Shown here one piece after another: positions 16,280 to 24,304 of a stretch of DNA of 38,175 nucleotides. Below the pieces are notes generated by a model. The model searched no databases. It worked only from the letters and a program-made list of their open reading frames with translations, and was not told the origin of the DNA. The first letter of the stretch is position 1. Every line of letters starts with the position of its first letter. Origin of the DNA: Streptomyces sp. Ru72 (lineage in GTDB: Bacteria > Actinomycetota > Actinomycetes > Streptomycetales > Streptomycetaceae). The position numbers and the translations under genes are program-made. The stretch spans positions 1 through 38,175 of the forward strand of contig NZ_PQSR01000072.1 of assembly GCF_002920635.1 (NCBI RefSeq), in the 5' to 3' direction.

Positions 16280-16477
16280 ATGCAGGCCGCACCCGTACGT
16301 GCCAACGCGATCCCGTCGTTCACCGATGCACTCCGTGCCATCGAGTCGTTGCTCATGAGCGGCGGCCAGCGGACCGCCCGTCGCAACGCCTGGACCTCCG
16401 TCCTGGAGGACCGTCGCCGCGCCAAGGACCGGGTCGAGGCCGAGCGCGTCCTCGAGGCCGCGGCGTCCCGCTCGTAA
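16280..16477 (+). CDS. Small conserved hypothetical protein
   Basis: This is a 65-residue, helix-rich, basic protein of unknown function. It has an N-terminal segment around SFTDALRAIESLLMSGG and a charged helix (SVLEDRRRAKDRVEAERVLE). The ATG has gagggggg about 9 nt upstream and third positions are strongly G/C, so translation is likely. I recall short proteins of this type between lipA and the DUF4191 gene in other streptomycetes. There are no cysteines, no membrane segment and no signal peptide. Confidence 0.8.
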   Translation: MQAAPVRANAIPSFTDALRAIESLLMSGGQRTARRNAWTSVLEDRRRAKDRVEAERVLEAAASRS

Positions 16478-16630
16478 CACCCGGTCCAGGCCCCGCGGTG
16501 TGGCGCTCGTCACGGCCACGCGGTCCCGCTCAGGGCCGTCACGCGCCGCCTCCCCGGCGCACCGGAGCGTCCCCACCGCTCCGCACCGCTCCACCCCGGC
16601 ACTGCCGTCGTAGCCGCTTCCCGGGCCACG

Positions 16631-16636
16631 TAGACT
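16631..16636 (+). promoter_or_regulatory. -10 for a leaderless DUF4191 transcript
   Basis: TAGACT ends 7 nt before the ATG at 16644, and no ribosome site is present. Transcription would begin at or next to the start codon. Confidence 0.5.
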
Positions 16637-16643
16637 GCGTGGC

Positions 16644-17345
16644 ATGGCGAGGAAGGAAACTGCAGCGGACGCTGCGAACGCCGGGCGACTGAAGCAGATC
16701 GCCCTGACCTACAAGATGACCCGCAAGGCCGATCCGAAGATCGGTCTTGTACTCGCGGCTGTCGGAATCATCACCTTCGGTGTCTTCCTCGCGATCGGTT
16801 TCTTGATCGGCCACCCCATCTATCTCGGCATTCTGGGCCTCCTGCTCGCCTTCCTCGCGATGGCGATCGTCTTCGGACGCCGGGCCGAGCGCGCCGCCTT
16901 CGGCCAGATGGAGGGCCAGCCGGGCGCCGCAGCGGCGGTCCTGGACAACATCGGCCGCGGCTGGACCACCACCCCGGCGGTCGCGATGAACCGCAACCAG
17001 GACGTGGTGCACCGCGCGGTCGGCAAGGCCGGCATCGTCCTGGTCGCCGAGGGCAACCCGAACCGGGTCAAGAGCCTGCTGGCCGCGGAGAAGAAGAAGA
17101 TGGCGCGCATCGTCGCGGACGTGCCGGTCCATGACGTCGTCGTGGGCACGGGCGAGGGCCAGGTCGAGCTGAAGAAGCTGCGCACGACGATGCTGAAGTT
17201 CCCGCGGGTGCTCACCGGTCCTCAGGTGACCGCCACGAACGACCGACTGCGGGCCCTCGGTGATCTGATGAGCAACATGCCGCTCCCGAAGGGTCCCCTG
17301 CCGAAGGGGATGCGGATGCCCCGAGGCGGCCCGAAGGGCCGATGA
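16644..17345 (+). CDS. DUF4191 membrane protein
   Basis: This 233-residue protein has a basic N-terminal region (GRLKQIALTYKMTRKADP) and two adjacent transmembrane helices at about residues 38-78. A cytoplasmic domain of roughly 110 residues follows (AAFGQMEGQPGAAAAVLD, then RGWTTTPAVAMNRNQDVVHRAVGKAG), with a Pro/Gly/Lys-rich tail. The pattern is the actinobacterial DUF4191 family; function is unknown. The family commonly lies beside lipA and glnA in actinobacteria. It converges with the RDD gene and is bounded by a strong two-way terminator. Confidence 0.92.
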   Translation: MARKETAADAANAGRLKQIALTYKMTRKADPKIGLVLAAVGIITFGVFLAIGFLIGHPIYLGILGLLLAFLAMAIVFGRRAERAAFGQMEGQPGAAAAVLDNIGRGWTTTPAVAMNRNQDVVHRAVGKAGIVLVAEGNPNRVKSLLAAEKKKMARIVADVPVHDVVVGTGEGQVELKKLRTTMLKFPRVLTGPQVTATNDRLRALGDLMSNMPLPKGPLPKGMRMPRGGPKGR

Positions 17346-17363
17346 GCCGACAGGCCCGGATCG

Positions 17364-17411
17364 CGTCGATCGGCCGTCCTGAGACGTCACGTCTCGGACG
17401 GCCGATCGACG
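17364..17411. terminator. Bidirectional terminator between DUF4191 and RDD genes
   Basis: The long inverted repeat 17364-17386 with 17390-17411 pairs over about 22 bp with one bulged base and a 3-nt loop. It lies between two convergent genes and can serve both. Confidence 0.85.
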
Positions 17412-17432
17412 TTTCGGGGCCCGGCGGAAACC

Positions 17433-17900
17433 TCAGATCCTGACCTCGACCGTCCCCGCCATCCGGTCGTGCAGCCCCCTGCCGTCCCGGTCCCAGATCA
17501 GCGGCGGAACGGCCAGGCACAGCAGGAGCGTGCGGAGCACCGCGCGCAGGGGCGACACCCGGCCCGTGCCCAGGGCCACCACCCGCAGTCCGAAAAGACG
17601 CTTTCCGGGGGTGAAGCCGACCGTGCCGACCGTGAGGATGCCGAGCACGAAGAAGACGAGCAGCGCCCAGTTGCTCGTCGCCGGGGCGTAGCCGTGGGTG
17701 ATCAGACCGTATGCGATCAAGACGCACAGGCCCCAGTCGACGGCGAGGGCGCCGATGCGTCGGCCGGGGCGGGCGATGGAGCCCGACCCGTGCTCCGGCA
17801 GACCGAGGTGCTCCCCGCGGTATCCGAAGTCCGCCCCGGCTTCTTCCATGGCCGCGCGGGGACCGGAGAGCCACGATCCGATTGCTTGCCTGTTGTCCAC
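17433..17900 (-). CDS. RDD-family membrane protein
   Basis: This 155-residue protein has the RDD domain: GSIARPGRRIGALAVDWGLC (family Arg and Asp residues), a hydrophobic pair of helices (ALLVFFVLGILTVG), FTPGKRLFGLRVV and a further helix (LRTLLLCLAVPPLIWD). The C-terminus reads RGLHDRMAGTVEVR, a typical RDD ending. Some RDD proteins have been linked to ion transport or stress, but none of that is shown here. I chose the GTG at 17900: TACCGT on the minus strand ends 6 nt before it, indicating a leaderless transcript. The longer frame from 17948 would read through that promoter. Confidence 0.88.
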   Translation of the reverse strand: MDNRQAIGSWLSGPRAAMEEAGADFGYRGEHLGLPEHGSGSIARPGRRIGALAVDWGLCVLIAYGLITHGYAPATSNWALLVFFVLGILTVGTVGFTPGKRLFGLRVVALGTGRVSPLRAVLRTLLLCLAVPPLIWDRDGRGLHDRMAGTVEVRI

Positions 17901-17962
17901 CCGTCCACGGTATCGCTCCCGATTCGGCGACCCGGAAGCCGGGGTCACGGAGGCACGACCCG

Positions 17963-18001
17963 GTTAACCTGACAGAAACAAATGGGTCATGCCTGAGAAA
18001 C
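17963..18001 (+). promoter_or_regulatory. GlnR-type box upstream of glnA
   Basis: Four half-sites have constant 6-nt spacers: TTAAC (17964-17968), GAAAC (17975-17979), GTCAT (17986-17990) and GAAAC (17997-18001). This is the a-b-a-b array of the actinomycete nitrogen regulator GlnR (consensus gTnAC-n6-GaAAC). It lies about 100 nt before the glnA start. Confidence 0.85.
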
Positions 18002-18099
18002 CGCCCGTCCCTAAGGTCGGCTTTCAGCGTGTGCCACCGCACTGGCCGCACGAACGAACTACCACCCCGGCACGGACGGTCGGGAGTAGGAGGAGCTGG

Positions 18100-19509
18100 A
18101 TGTTCCAGAACGCCGACGAGGCCAAGAAGTTCATCGCGGACGAGGACGTCAAGTTCATCGACGTCCGCTTCTGCGACCTGCCGGGCGTGATGCAGCACTT
18201 CACGGTGCCGGTTGAGGCGTTCGACCCGGACGACGAGCTCGCCTTCGACGGATCCTCGATCCGTGGCTTCCAGGCCATTCACGAGTCCGACATGGCGCTG
18301 CGCGCCGACCTGTCGACCGCACGCGTCGACCCGTTCCGCCGGGACAAGACGCTCAACATCAACTTCTTCATCCACGACCCGATCACGGGCGAGCAGTACT
18401 CCCGCGACCCGCGGAACGTGGCGAAGAAGGCCGAGGCCTACCTCGCCTCCACGGGGATCGCCGACACGGCGTACTTCGGTCCCGAGGCCGAGTTCTACGT
18501 CTTCGACAGTGTCCGCTTCGCCACCAGCGCGAACGAGTCCTTCTACCACATCGACTCCGAGGCGGGTGCCTGGAACACCGGCGCCCTCGAGGACAACCGT
18601 GGTTACAAGGTCCGCTACAAGGGCGGCTACTTCCCGGTCCCGCCGGTCGACCACTTCGCCGACCTGCGTGCCGAGATCTCCCTGGAGCTGGAGAAGGCCG
18701 GTCTGAAGGTCGAGCGCCAGCACCACGAGGTGGGCACCGCCGGCCAGGCCGAGATCAACTACAAGTTCAACACGCTGCTCGCCGCCGCGGACGACCTGCA
18801 GCTGTTCAAGTACATCGTGAAGAACGTGGCCTGGCGCAACGGCAAGACCGCGACCTTCATGCCGAAGCCGATCTTCGGCGACAACGGCTCGGGCATGCAC
18901 GTGCACCAGTCGCTGTGGAGCAACGGCGACCCGCTGTTCTACGACGAGGCCGGTTACGCGGGCCTGTCGGACACCGCCCGCTACTACATCGGCGGCATCC
19001 TCAAGCACGCCCCGTCGCTGCTGGCCTTCACCAACCCGACGGTGAACTCGTACCACCGCCTGGTGCCGGGCTTCGAGGCCCCGGTGAACCTGGTGTACTC
19101 GCAGCGCAACCGCTCCGCGGCCATGCGTATCCCGATCACGGGCTCCAACCCGAAGGCCAAGCGCGTCGAGTTCCGCGCGCCCGACTCCTCCGGCAACCCG
19201 TACCTGGCCTTCTCGGCCCTGCTCCTCGCGGGCCTGGACGGCATCAAGAACAAGATCGAGCCGGCCGAGCCGATCGACAAGGACCTGTACGAGCTGGCTC
19301 CCGAGGAGCACGCGAACGTCCCGCAGGTCCCGACCTCGCTGTCGGCCGTCCTCGACTCGCTCGAGGCCGACCACGAGTTCCTCCTCCAGGGCGACGTCTT
19401 CACGTCCGACCTGATCGAGACGTGGATCGACTTCAAGCGCACGAACGAGATCGCTCCGCTCCAGCTGCGTCCGCACCCGCACGAGTTCGAGCTCTACTTC
19501 GACGTGTGA
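18100..19509 (+). CDS. glnA: Glutamine synthetase type I
   Basis: GlnA makes glutamine from glutamate, ammonia and ATP in a dodecamer. The 469-residue protein has the expected length. It shows the loop sequence FDGSSIRGFQAIHESDM, the active-site glutamates in FGPEAEFYVFD and the catalytic segment KPIFGDNGSGMHVHQSLW. The adenylylation tyrosine falls at residue 397 (KDLYELAPEE), the canonical position, so GlnE control is expected. The start at 18100 has aggaggagc upstream; an in-frame ATG at 17989 lies on the GlnR box and is rejected. A hairpin terminator follows. The second synthetase, glnII, is about 10 kb downstream. Confidence 0.98.
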   Translation: MFQNADEAKKFIADEDVKFIDVRFCDLPGVMQHFTVPVEAFDPDDELAFDGSSIRGFQAIHESDMALRADLSTARVDPFRRDKTLNINFFIHDPITGEQYSRDPRNVAKKAEAYLASTGIADTAYFGPEAEFYVFDSVRFATSANESFYHIDSEAGAWNTGALEDNRGYKVRYKGGYFPVPPVDHFADLRAEISLELEKAGLKVERQHHEVGTAGQAEINYKFNTLLAAADDLQLFKYIVKNVAWRNGKTATFMPKPIFGDNGSGMHVHQSLWSNGDPLFYDEAGYAGLSDTARYYIGGILKHAPSLLAFTNPTVNSYHRLVPGFEAPVNLVYSQRNRSAAMRIPITGSNPKAKRVEFRAPDSSGNPYLAFSALLLAGLDGIKNKIEPAEPIDKDLYELAPEEHANVPQVPTSLSAVLDSLEADHEFLLQGDVFTSDLIETWIDFKRTNEIAPLQLRPHPHEFELYFDV

Positions 19510-19556
19510 GCCGGACAACGCCGCAGGGCGTGAGTGTCCTGTGAGACCTGCGTGAC

Positions 19557-19594
19557 CTGGCCCCGCCGCCCTCGCCCGAGGGTGGCGGGGCCAG
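19557..19594 (+). terminator. Terminator after glnA
   Basis: An 18-bp inverted repeat (19557-19574 with 19577-19594, one wobble pair) with a very short loop starts 47 nt after the glnA stop. Confidence 0.85.
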
Positions 19595-19605
19595 GTGCTG
19601 TCCGG

Positions 19606-19640
19606 GACCGAAGGCACAATGACCGAAGGCGCAATAGGGT
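19606..19640 (+). promoter_or_regulatory. Tandem 15-bp duplication with -10-like element
   Basis: The unit gaccgaaggcacaat (19606-19620) is followed directly by gaccgaaggcgcaat (19621-19635), with one mismatch. TAGGGT (19635-19640) overlaps the end of the second unit and fits a -10. It lies 49 nt before the permease start. Confidence 0.5.
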
Positions 19641-19688
19641 CGAAAAGGCACAGACCAGATATCGTGCGCTTTCGTTCCGGAGACGTTC

Positions 19689-21209
19689 ATGTCCACGACT
19701 CCCGACCCGGCGCTGGAGGTCTCCTTCGCCGACGACCCCAGAGTCGTCAAGGAGGCCGCCACCGAGGACTACTCGACGCATGTCGTACCGCTGTCCTGGC
19801 GATCCGGCCGCTGGTCGCTGGCGATGGCCTGGGGGGCCCTGTTCTCGGCCATGTTCTGGCTGTACGTCGCGGTGACCTCGGCGGACGCCGTCGGTACTCC
19901 GGCCACCGTTGTCGGCATGGCCCTGTCGGTGCTGACCTACGGAGTGGTGAACCTCGTGCTGTCCCGGTACGCCGCCCGCACGGGGCTGACCGTCGCGCTG
20001 CTCTCCCGTCGGCTGTTCGGCGTGCTCGGCTCGGCGCTCGCACCTCTGATCTTCGCGGCCACCGCTCTCTACTACGGCGTGTTCGAGGGATCCATCATCG
20101 CGGTGGCCTTCCAGAAGTACTTCGGCGGTGACATCAGGATCTGGTACCTCGCCGTGGTGCTCTACGCCCTGCCCCTGGTCATCGGCGGAGTCCGGATCTG
20201 GCTCGACAAGCTCAACGGAGTGCTGCTCCCGCTGTACGTGGCCGGGCTGGTCGCCGTCGTCGTCATGGCCACCGTCAAGAGGGGCTACCCGCACGACTGG
20301 CTGCACTCGGCGGCGGCCGGTGGAGCGCTCCCGGGCTGGCTCACCTCGTACCTGATCTACATGGGCGTGTGGATCATGATGATGTACACCATCGACTACG
20401 CCCGCTTCGGCCGGGCCGAGGACCAGGGTTTCCACGCGAACGTCACCTTCGGCTGGGTCTTCTACCTCTGCACCTTCGCCGTCAACGGCCTGATCGGCAT
20501 CTACCTGCTGCGTGCCTGGCACATCGCCGGCTCCGAGACCGGCGTGGTGGACGCGTTCCTCCACACCCTCGGATTCGCAGGCGTCGCGGTGATCTTCGTG
20601 TCCCAGACCCGCATCAACACCGCCAACTACTACCTCGCCTCCACCAACCTGGAGGCCTTCGCCGCCCGCGTCCTGCGGGTCAGGCTGCCGCGCGCCGCCT
20701 GGGTCGCCGTCGCCGGAGCCATCGCGTACCTGCTCATGCTCACCGACGTCCTCGGCTACCTGCTGCGCGCTCTGGCCTGGCAGGGCGTCTTCGTCACCGC
20801 GTGGGTGGCCATCGCCCTGGTCCACATCGCGGTACGCGGCGCCGACCGCGACGGGCTGCCCGAGTTCCGGCCCCTCAGGCTGGCCCCGATCACGGCCGGA
20901 GCCGGGTCGTGGGTGGTGGCGTCCGCCATCGGCATCACCCTCACCGAGCAGACGGCGCACGCCGTGCTCGCGCAACTCGCGCCGCTGGTGACGGTCGCCC
21001 TGGCGGCGGGGCTGTACTGGCTGGCGCTCCTGTTCGGCCCCGACCCCGTCCGCTCCACCACCAGCAGCGACCCGCGCGACGAGGTCGAGGACATCTGGGA
21101 AGCCCGCGTCCGCTGCCACGCCTGCGACCGCTCCTACGTGGCGGTCGAGATGGACCGGACAGCCCTGCACCAGGTCGTCTGCTCCGCCTGCGCGGCGGAC
21201 AGCCGCTGA
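19689..21209 (+). CDS. NCS1-family (purine/cytosine) permease with C-terminal Cys4 tail
   Basis: This 506-residue inner-membrane transporter has about 12 hydrophobic helices in residues 40-445. NCS1 features include the N-terminal DYSTHVVPLSWRSGRWSLAMAW, GALFSAMFWLYVAV and a conserved SQTRINTANYYLASTNLE. The likely cargo is a nucleobase or related compound imported with Na+ or H+; the exact substrate is unknown. After the last helix comes a cytoplasmic tail with two CxxC pairs (Cys476/479 and Cys498/501), spaced like a zinc ribbon, which ordinary NCS1 carriers lack. The ATG at 19689 is preceded by a weak gga-type site. It converges with the PP2C gene, with a 22-nt gap. Confidence 0.88.
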   Translation: MSTTPDPALEVSFADDPRVVKEAATEDYSTHVVPLSWRSGRWSLAMAWGALFSAMFWLYVAVTSADAVGTPATVVGMALSVLTYGVVNLVLSRYAARTGLTVALLSRRLFGVLGSALAPLIFAATALYYGVFEGSIIAVAFQKYFGGDIRIWYLAVVLYALPLVIGGVRIWLDKLNGVLLPLYVAGLVAVVVMATVKRGYPHDWLHSAAAGGALPGWLTSYLIYMGVWIMMMYTIDYARFGRAEDQGFHANVTFGWVFYLCTFAVNGLIGIYLLRAWHIAGSETGVVDAFLHTLGFAGVAVIFVSQTRINTANYYLASTNLEAFAARVLRVRLPRAAWVAVAGAIAYLLMLTDVLGYLLRALAWQGVFVTAWVAIALVHIAVRGADRDGLPEFRPLRLAPITAGAGSWVVASAIGITLTEQTAHAVLAQLAPLVTVALAAGLYWLALLFGPDPVRSTTSSDPRDEVEDIWEARVRCHACDRSYVAVEMDRTALHQVVCSACAADSR

Positions 21210-21231
21210 GGCACACGGCCGCCGTGCGACG

Positions 21232-24123
21232 CTACGCCGCCACCATCTCCCAGGTCTTGCCGCCCCCGGGGGTGTCCGCGGAAGCCCGCGGTGGGCCGTC
21301 CGAACCACCGGAGATGGCCTGCTCCGTCCAGATGCACTTCCCGGCGGCCGTGTAGCGCGTGCCCCACCGCTGGGAGAGTGCCGCGACGAGCTGCAGACCG
21401 CGCCCGCCCTCGTCCGTCTCTGACGCACGGCGCATCCGGGGGGTGGTCAGGCTGCCGTCGGAGACCTCGCAGATCAGGCCGGCGCTGCGCAGCAGCCGCA
21501 GCTGCACCGGGCCCTTCGCGTGCCGTACGACGTTTCCCATCAGCTCGCTGACGATGAGTTCCGTCGTCATCGTCAGGTCCTCCAGCTCCCAGACGGACAG
21601 TTGCTCCCGGACGTGCTCGCGCGCCTGCCCGGCGGCCCGGGGGTCGTCCGACAGCTGCCAGGAGGCCATCCGGTCGGGCGCGAGCGCGTGGACGCGGACG
21701 ACCAGGAGGGCGGCGTCGTCATGCGCGGCGAGCTGATCGACGGGCAGCAGTCCGGTGGTGAGGGCGTCACAGAGCCGTTCCAGATCCCCACGGTCGGCCG
21801 TGCGCAGGAGCCACTCCAGTTCGGCCATGCCCTCATCGACCTCGCGGCAGGGGGACTCGACCAGGCCGTCGGTGTACAGCACGAGAAGGCTCTCGTCGGG
21901 CAACTCCACCTCCACCGTCTCGAACGGTGGCTGGGCCACGCCGAGGGGCGGATCCGGGGACAGTTCCGGGAAGTACACGGTGCCGTCGGGGTGGACCACA
22001 GCGGGGGGCGGGTGGCCGGCCCGGGCGATGGTGCACATCCGGTCGGTGGGGTCGTAGAGCGCGAACAGGCAGGTGGCGTACGAGTCCTCTCCGAGGCCTC
22101 CGACGATGTCACTGAGGTGGCTCATGATCTCGTCGGGGGGCAGTTCCAGGTCCGCCAGGGTTTTGACGGCCGTGCGCAGCCGCCCCATGGTGGCCGCCTC
22201 GGACAGGCCGTGACCCATCACGTCGCCGACGACGAGCGCGACCCGGCCGGCCGACAGCGGGATGACGTCGTACCAGTCGCCGCCCACGTCCATGCCGTGC
22301 CCGGCGGGCAGGAAGCGCGCGGCGGCCGTGCATGCCCGCAGTTCTGGTAGCCGCCGGGGAAGCAGCCCGCGTTGCAGCTCCTGGGAACGCGTGTGTTCGG
22401 CATCGTAGAGCCGGGCCCGTTCCAGGGCGTGCGCCACGAGGGCGCTGATGGCGGTGAGCAGGGTCTGCTCCTCATGGGTGAGGCGGCGCGGCCGGTCGAA
22501 GGAGACCGTGCAGACGGCGAACGTGCGCCCGGAGACGGTCAGCGGAAGGAACGCCCAGGCCTGCTTGCCTGCCTGGCGTGGCTGGTCGGCACGGTCCGGG
22601 TAGCGCTCCGTGTACTCCTCGGTCGAGGAGATGAACAGCGGCAGCCCGGTCCGGATCGCGTCCCAGACCGGGTCGACCCTCGTCATCTGGCGGCCGTCGA
22701 GCCGGTCGAGAAAGTCCTGCGGGTAACCGACCCCACCGACGACGTGCGCCCGGTCGCCCTCCATGGCCAGCATGGCGAGGCCGGTCGCGCCGAACGGCGG
22801 AAGCACTCGCTGGGCGACCGCGTCCACCACATCCTGGGTGGTGGTGGCCTTGGCGAGCGCCGTGGTCAGTTCCGCGATCCGGGTCGAGCGCTCGGAGGCC
22901 GCGCGCACGGCGGCGGCCTGCTCCGCCTCGTGCCTCCGCTTCTCGGTGACGTCGGTGAGGTAGAGGGTGAGTCCGTCGGGGCCCGGGACGAGCCGGAGGT
23001 GGTGGCAGCGCCCCGCCTCCTCCGCCATCCGCACGTCGAAGCCGACGGGCGTGGCCTTGGCGGCGGCCTTCCGGCAACGGGCCTCCAGGCCCGGAACCCG
23101 CCGCATGGCGGGCAGCTCCCACAGGTTGTGCCCGAACAGCTCCTCCTCCGCAGCGCTGAGCGTGCGCTCCGCCTCCAGGTTGGCGAAGGTGATCCGCCAG
23201 TCGTCGTCCACCAGGAGGAAGCCGTCGCTCATATGGCGAAGCGCGCGGCTGAGCGCGTCCCGGGCGGTACGGGACTCGCTGCTGTCCCATCCCATGCCCA
23301 CCATCCGGACCGGTTCGCCGTTGTCGTATTCCACGACCGATCCGCGGGACTGCGTCCAGCCGTAGCTCCCGTCCGGCCGCAGCACCCGGTACTCGGCCTC
23401 GTACACCGTCCTGTCGCGGATCGCCCGCTCCAGCGCGGCCAGCGTCCAGGGCAGGTCGTCGGGGTGGATGACCTTCATCCAGCTCTCGATGCGGGGCACG
23501 TAATGGTCGGGAGTGTTGCCGTACAGTTCCATCGCCGCCTCGTCCAGCAGCAGCTCGCCGGTGCGGATGTTCCAGTCCCAGGTCCCGACCGTGACCGCCT
23601 TCAGCGCCTGCCTGAGGCGGCTGCCGACCAGTTCCTCCTGCGGCGGCGGAGCGGGCGGCGGCGCCTGGCCCATCCACTCCTCGGCCCAGGCGACGACGCC
23701 CCGCAGGAACTCCCACTGTGCCCCGGTCGGCTCGCTCCCGGCGCCCGTCAGCAGGGTGAGCGCGCCGACCGTGCGGTCCTTGCTGAAGATCGGAACGGAC
23801 GCGAGCCCGGTACCGGGCCACGGCCTCGTCGGCGGCCCGGGAGCGTCGGGGGACCAAGTGGCAACCCACACGCCCCGGCCCCCGCGTACGGCACTCGCCG
23901 GGACCGTCGGTCCCTCCTGGTCGACGATTTCCCAGGGGCGGGTGAGCGCCGGGGGCAGGCCGGTCGACGACACCAGCCGCAGGGCCGACATGGGACCGCG
24001 CAGATGGACGGCGCCGCCCAGCGCATCCAGCTCGGCCACCGCGTGCTGGAGGGCCAGCCGGAAGATCTCGCTCTCCGTGATCCCCTTGTCAGCGCTCGCG
24101 AGCAGCGAAAGACGCGCGTGCAT
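21232..24123 (-). CDS. GAF/PAS/PP2C-SpoIIE phosphatase with C-terminal anti-sigma-type HATPase
   Basis: This is a large cytoplasmic signalling protein of about 963 residues. In order it has a GAF-like domain (about 10-150), a PAS domain with PAC (about 185-290; TWDWNIRTGELLLDEAAMELYG), a second PAS (about 300-405; MSDGFLLVDDDWRITFANLEAE), a GAF (about 425-575), and a PP2C/SpoIIE phosphatase (about 600-800; metal-binding GGDWYDVIPL and VVGDVMGHGL). A RsbW-like ATPase ends it (about 816-940; IVSELMGNVVRHAKGPV). Such proteins control anti-sigma-factor antagonists. The ATG at 24123 has TACCGT 6 nt upstream and looks leaderless; a GTG at 24171 is in frame. No anti-sigma antagonist gene is adjacent. 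Confidence 0.9.
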   Translation of the reverse strand: MHARLSLLASADKGITESEIFRLALQHAVAELDALGGAVHLRGPMSALRLVSSTGLPPALTRPWEIVDQEGPTVPASAVRGGRGVWVATWSPDAPGPPTRPWPGTGLASVPIFSKDRTVGALTLLTGAGSEPTGAQWEFLRGVVAWAEEWMGQAPPPAPPPQEELVGSRLRQALKAVTVGTWDWNIRTGELLLDEAAMELYGNTPDHYVPRIESWMKVIHPDDLPWTLAALERAIRDRTVYEAEYRVLRPDGSYGWTQSRGSVVEYDNGEPVRMVGMGWDSSESRTARDALSRALRHMSDGFLLVDDDWRITFANLEAERTLSAAEEELFGHNLWELPAMRRVPGLEARCRKAAAKATPVGFDVRMAEEAGRCHHLRLVPGPDGLTLYLTDVTEKRRHEAEQAAAVRAASERSTRIAELTTALAKATTTQDVVDAVAQRVLPPFGATGLAMLAMEGDRAHVVGGVGYPQDFLDRLDGRQMTRVDPVWDAIRTGLPLFISSTEEYTERYPDRADQPRQAGKQAWAFLPLTVSGRTFAVCTVSFDRPRRLTHEEQTLLTAISALVAHALERARLYDAEHTRSQELQRGLLPRRLPELRACTAAARFLPAGHGMDVGGDWYDVIPLSAGRVALVVGDVMGHGLSEAATMGRLRTAVKTLADLELPPDEIMSHLSDIVGGLGEDSYATCLFALYDPTDRMCTIARAGHPPPAVVHPDGTVYFPELSPDPPLGVAQPPFETVEVELPDESLLVLYTDGLVESPCREVDEGMAELEWLLRTADRGDLERLCDALTTGLLPVDQLAAHDDAALLVVRVHALAPDRMASWQLSDDPRAAGQAREHVREQLSVWELEDLTMTTELIVSELMGNVVRHAKGPVQLRLLRSAGLICEVSDGSLTTPRMRRASETDEGGRGLQLVAALSQRWGTRYTAAGKCIWTEQAISGGSDGPPRASADTPGGGKTWEMVAA

Positions 24124-24223
24124 ATAGCAACGGTATGCCTGTGAGGTGCTCGATCGCGCGTCCGGCTCCACTGCCCGCCCGCAGGATCCCAGACGGACTC
24201 TTTGCCTGCCGTGGAGCCGTTCG

Positions 24224-24256
24224 GAACCGGTTCATGGGTCGGGTTGGGCGCACAAT
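24224..24256 (+). promoter_or_regulatory. Candidate htpX promoter with palindrome
   Basis: CACAAT (24251-24256) resembles a -10. The perfect palindrome GAACCGGTTC (24224-24233) lies where a -35 would be and could be a regulator site. The functional link is inference. Confidence 0.35.
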
Positions 24257-24275
24257 GGGGGTGGGACGAGTGCCT

Positions 24276-24295
24276 TACTGCGGGGTACTGCGGGG
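24276..24295 (+). repeat. 10-bp perfect tandem repeat at htpX ribosome site
   Basis: tactgcgggg occurs twice without a gap and ends 9 nt before the htpX ATG. Each unit carries the G-rich stretch that would act as the ribosome site. Confidence 0.7.
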
Positions 24296-24304
24296 TGATG
24301 CACG

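Noticed and set aside
17989..18099. Longer N-terminus for glnA
   Set aside because: It begins inside the GlnR box, and the family start and a strong ribosome site are at 18100.
22372..24144. 590-codon plus-strand frame opposite the PP2C gene
   Set aside because: The composition is shadow-like and the domains are all on the minus strand.
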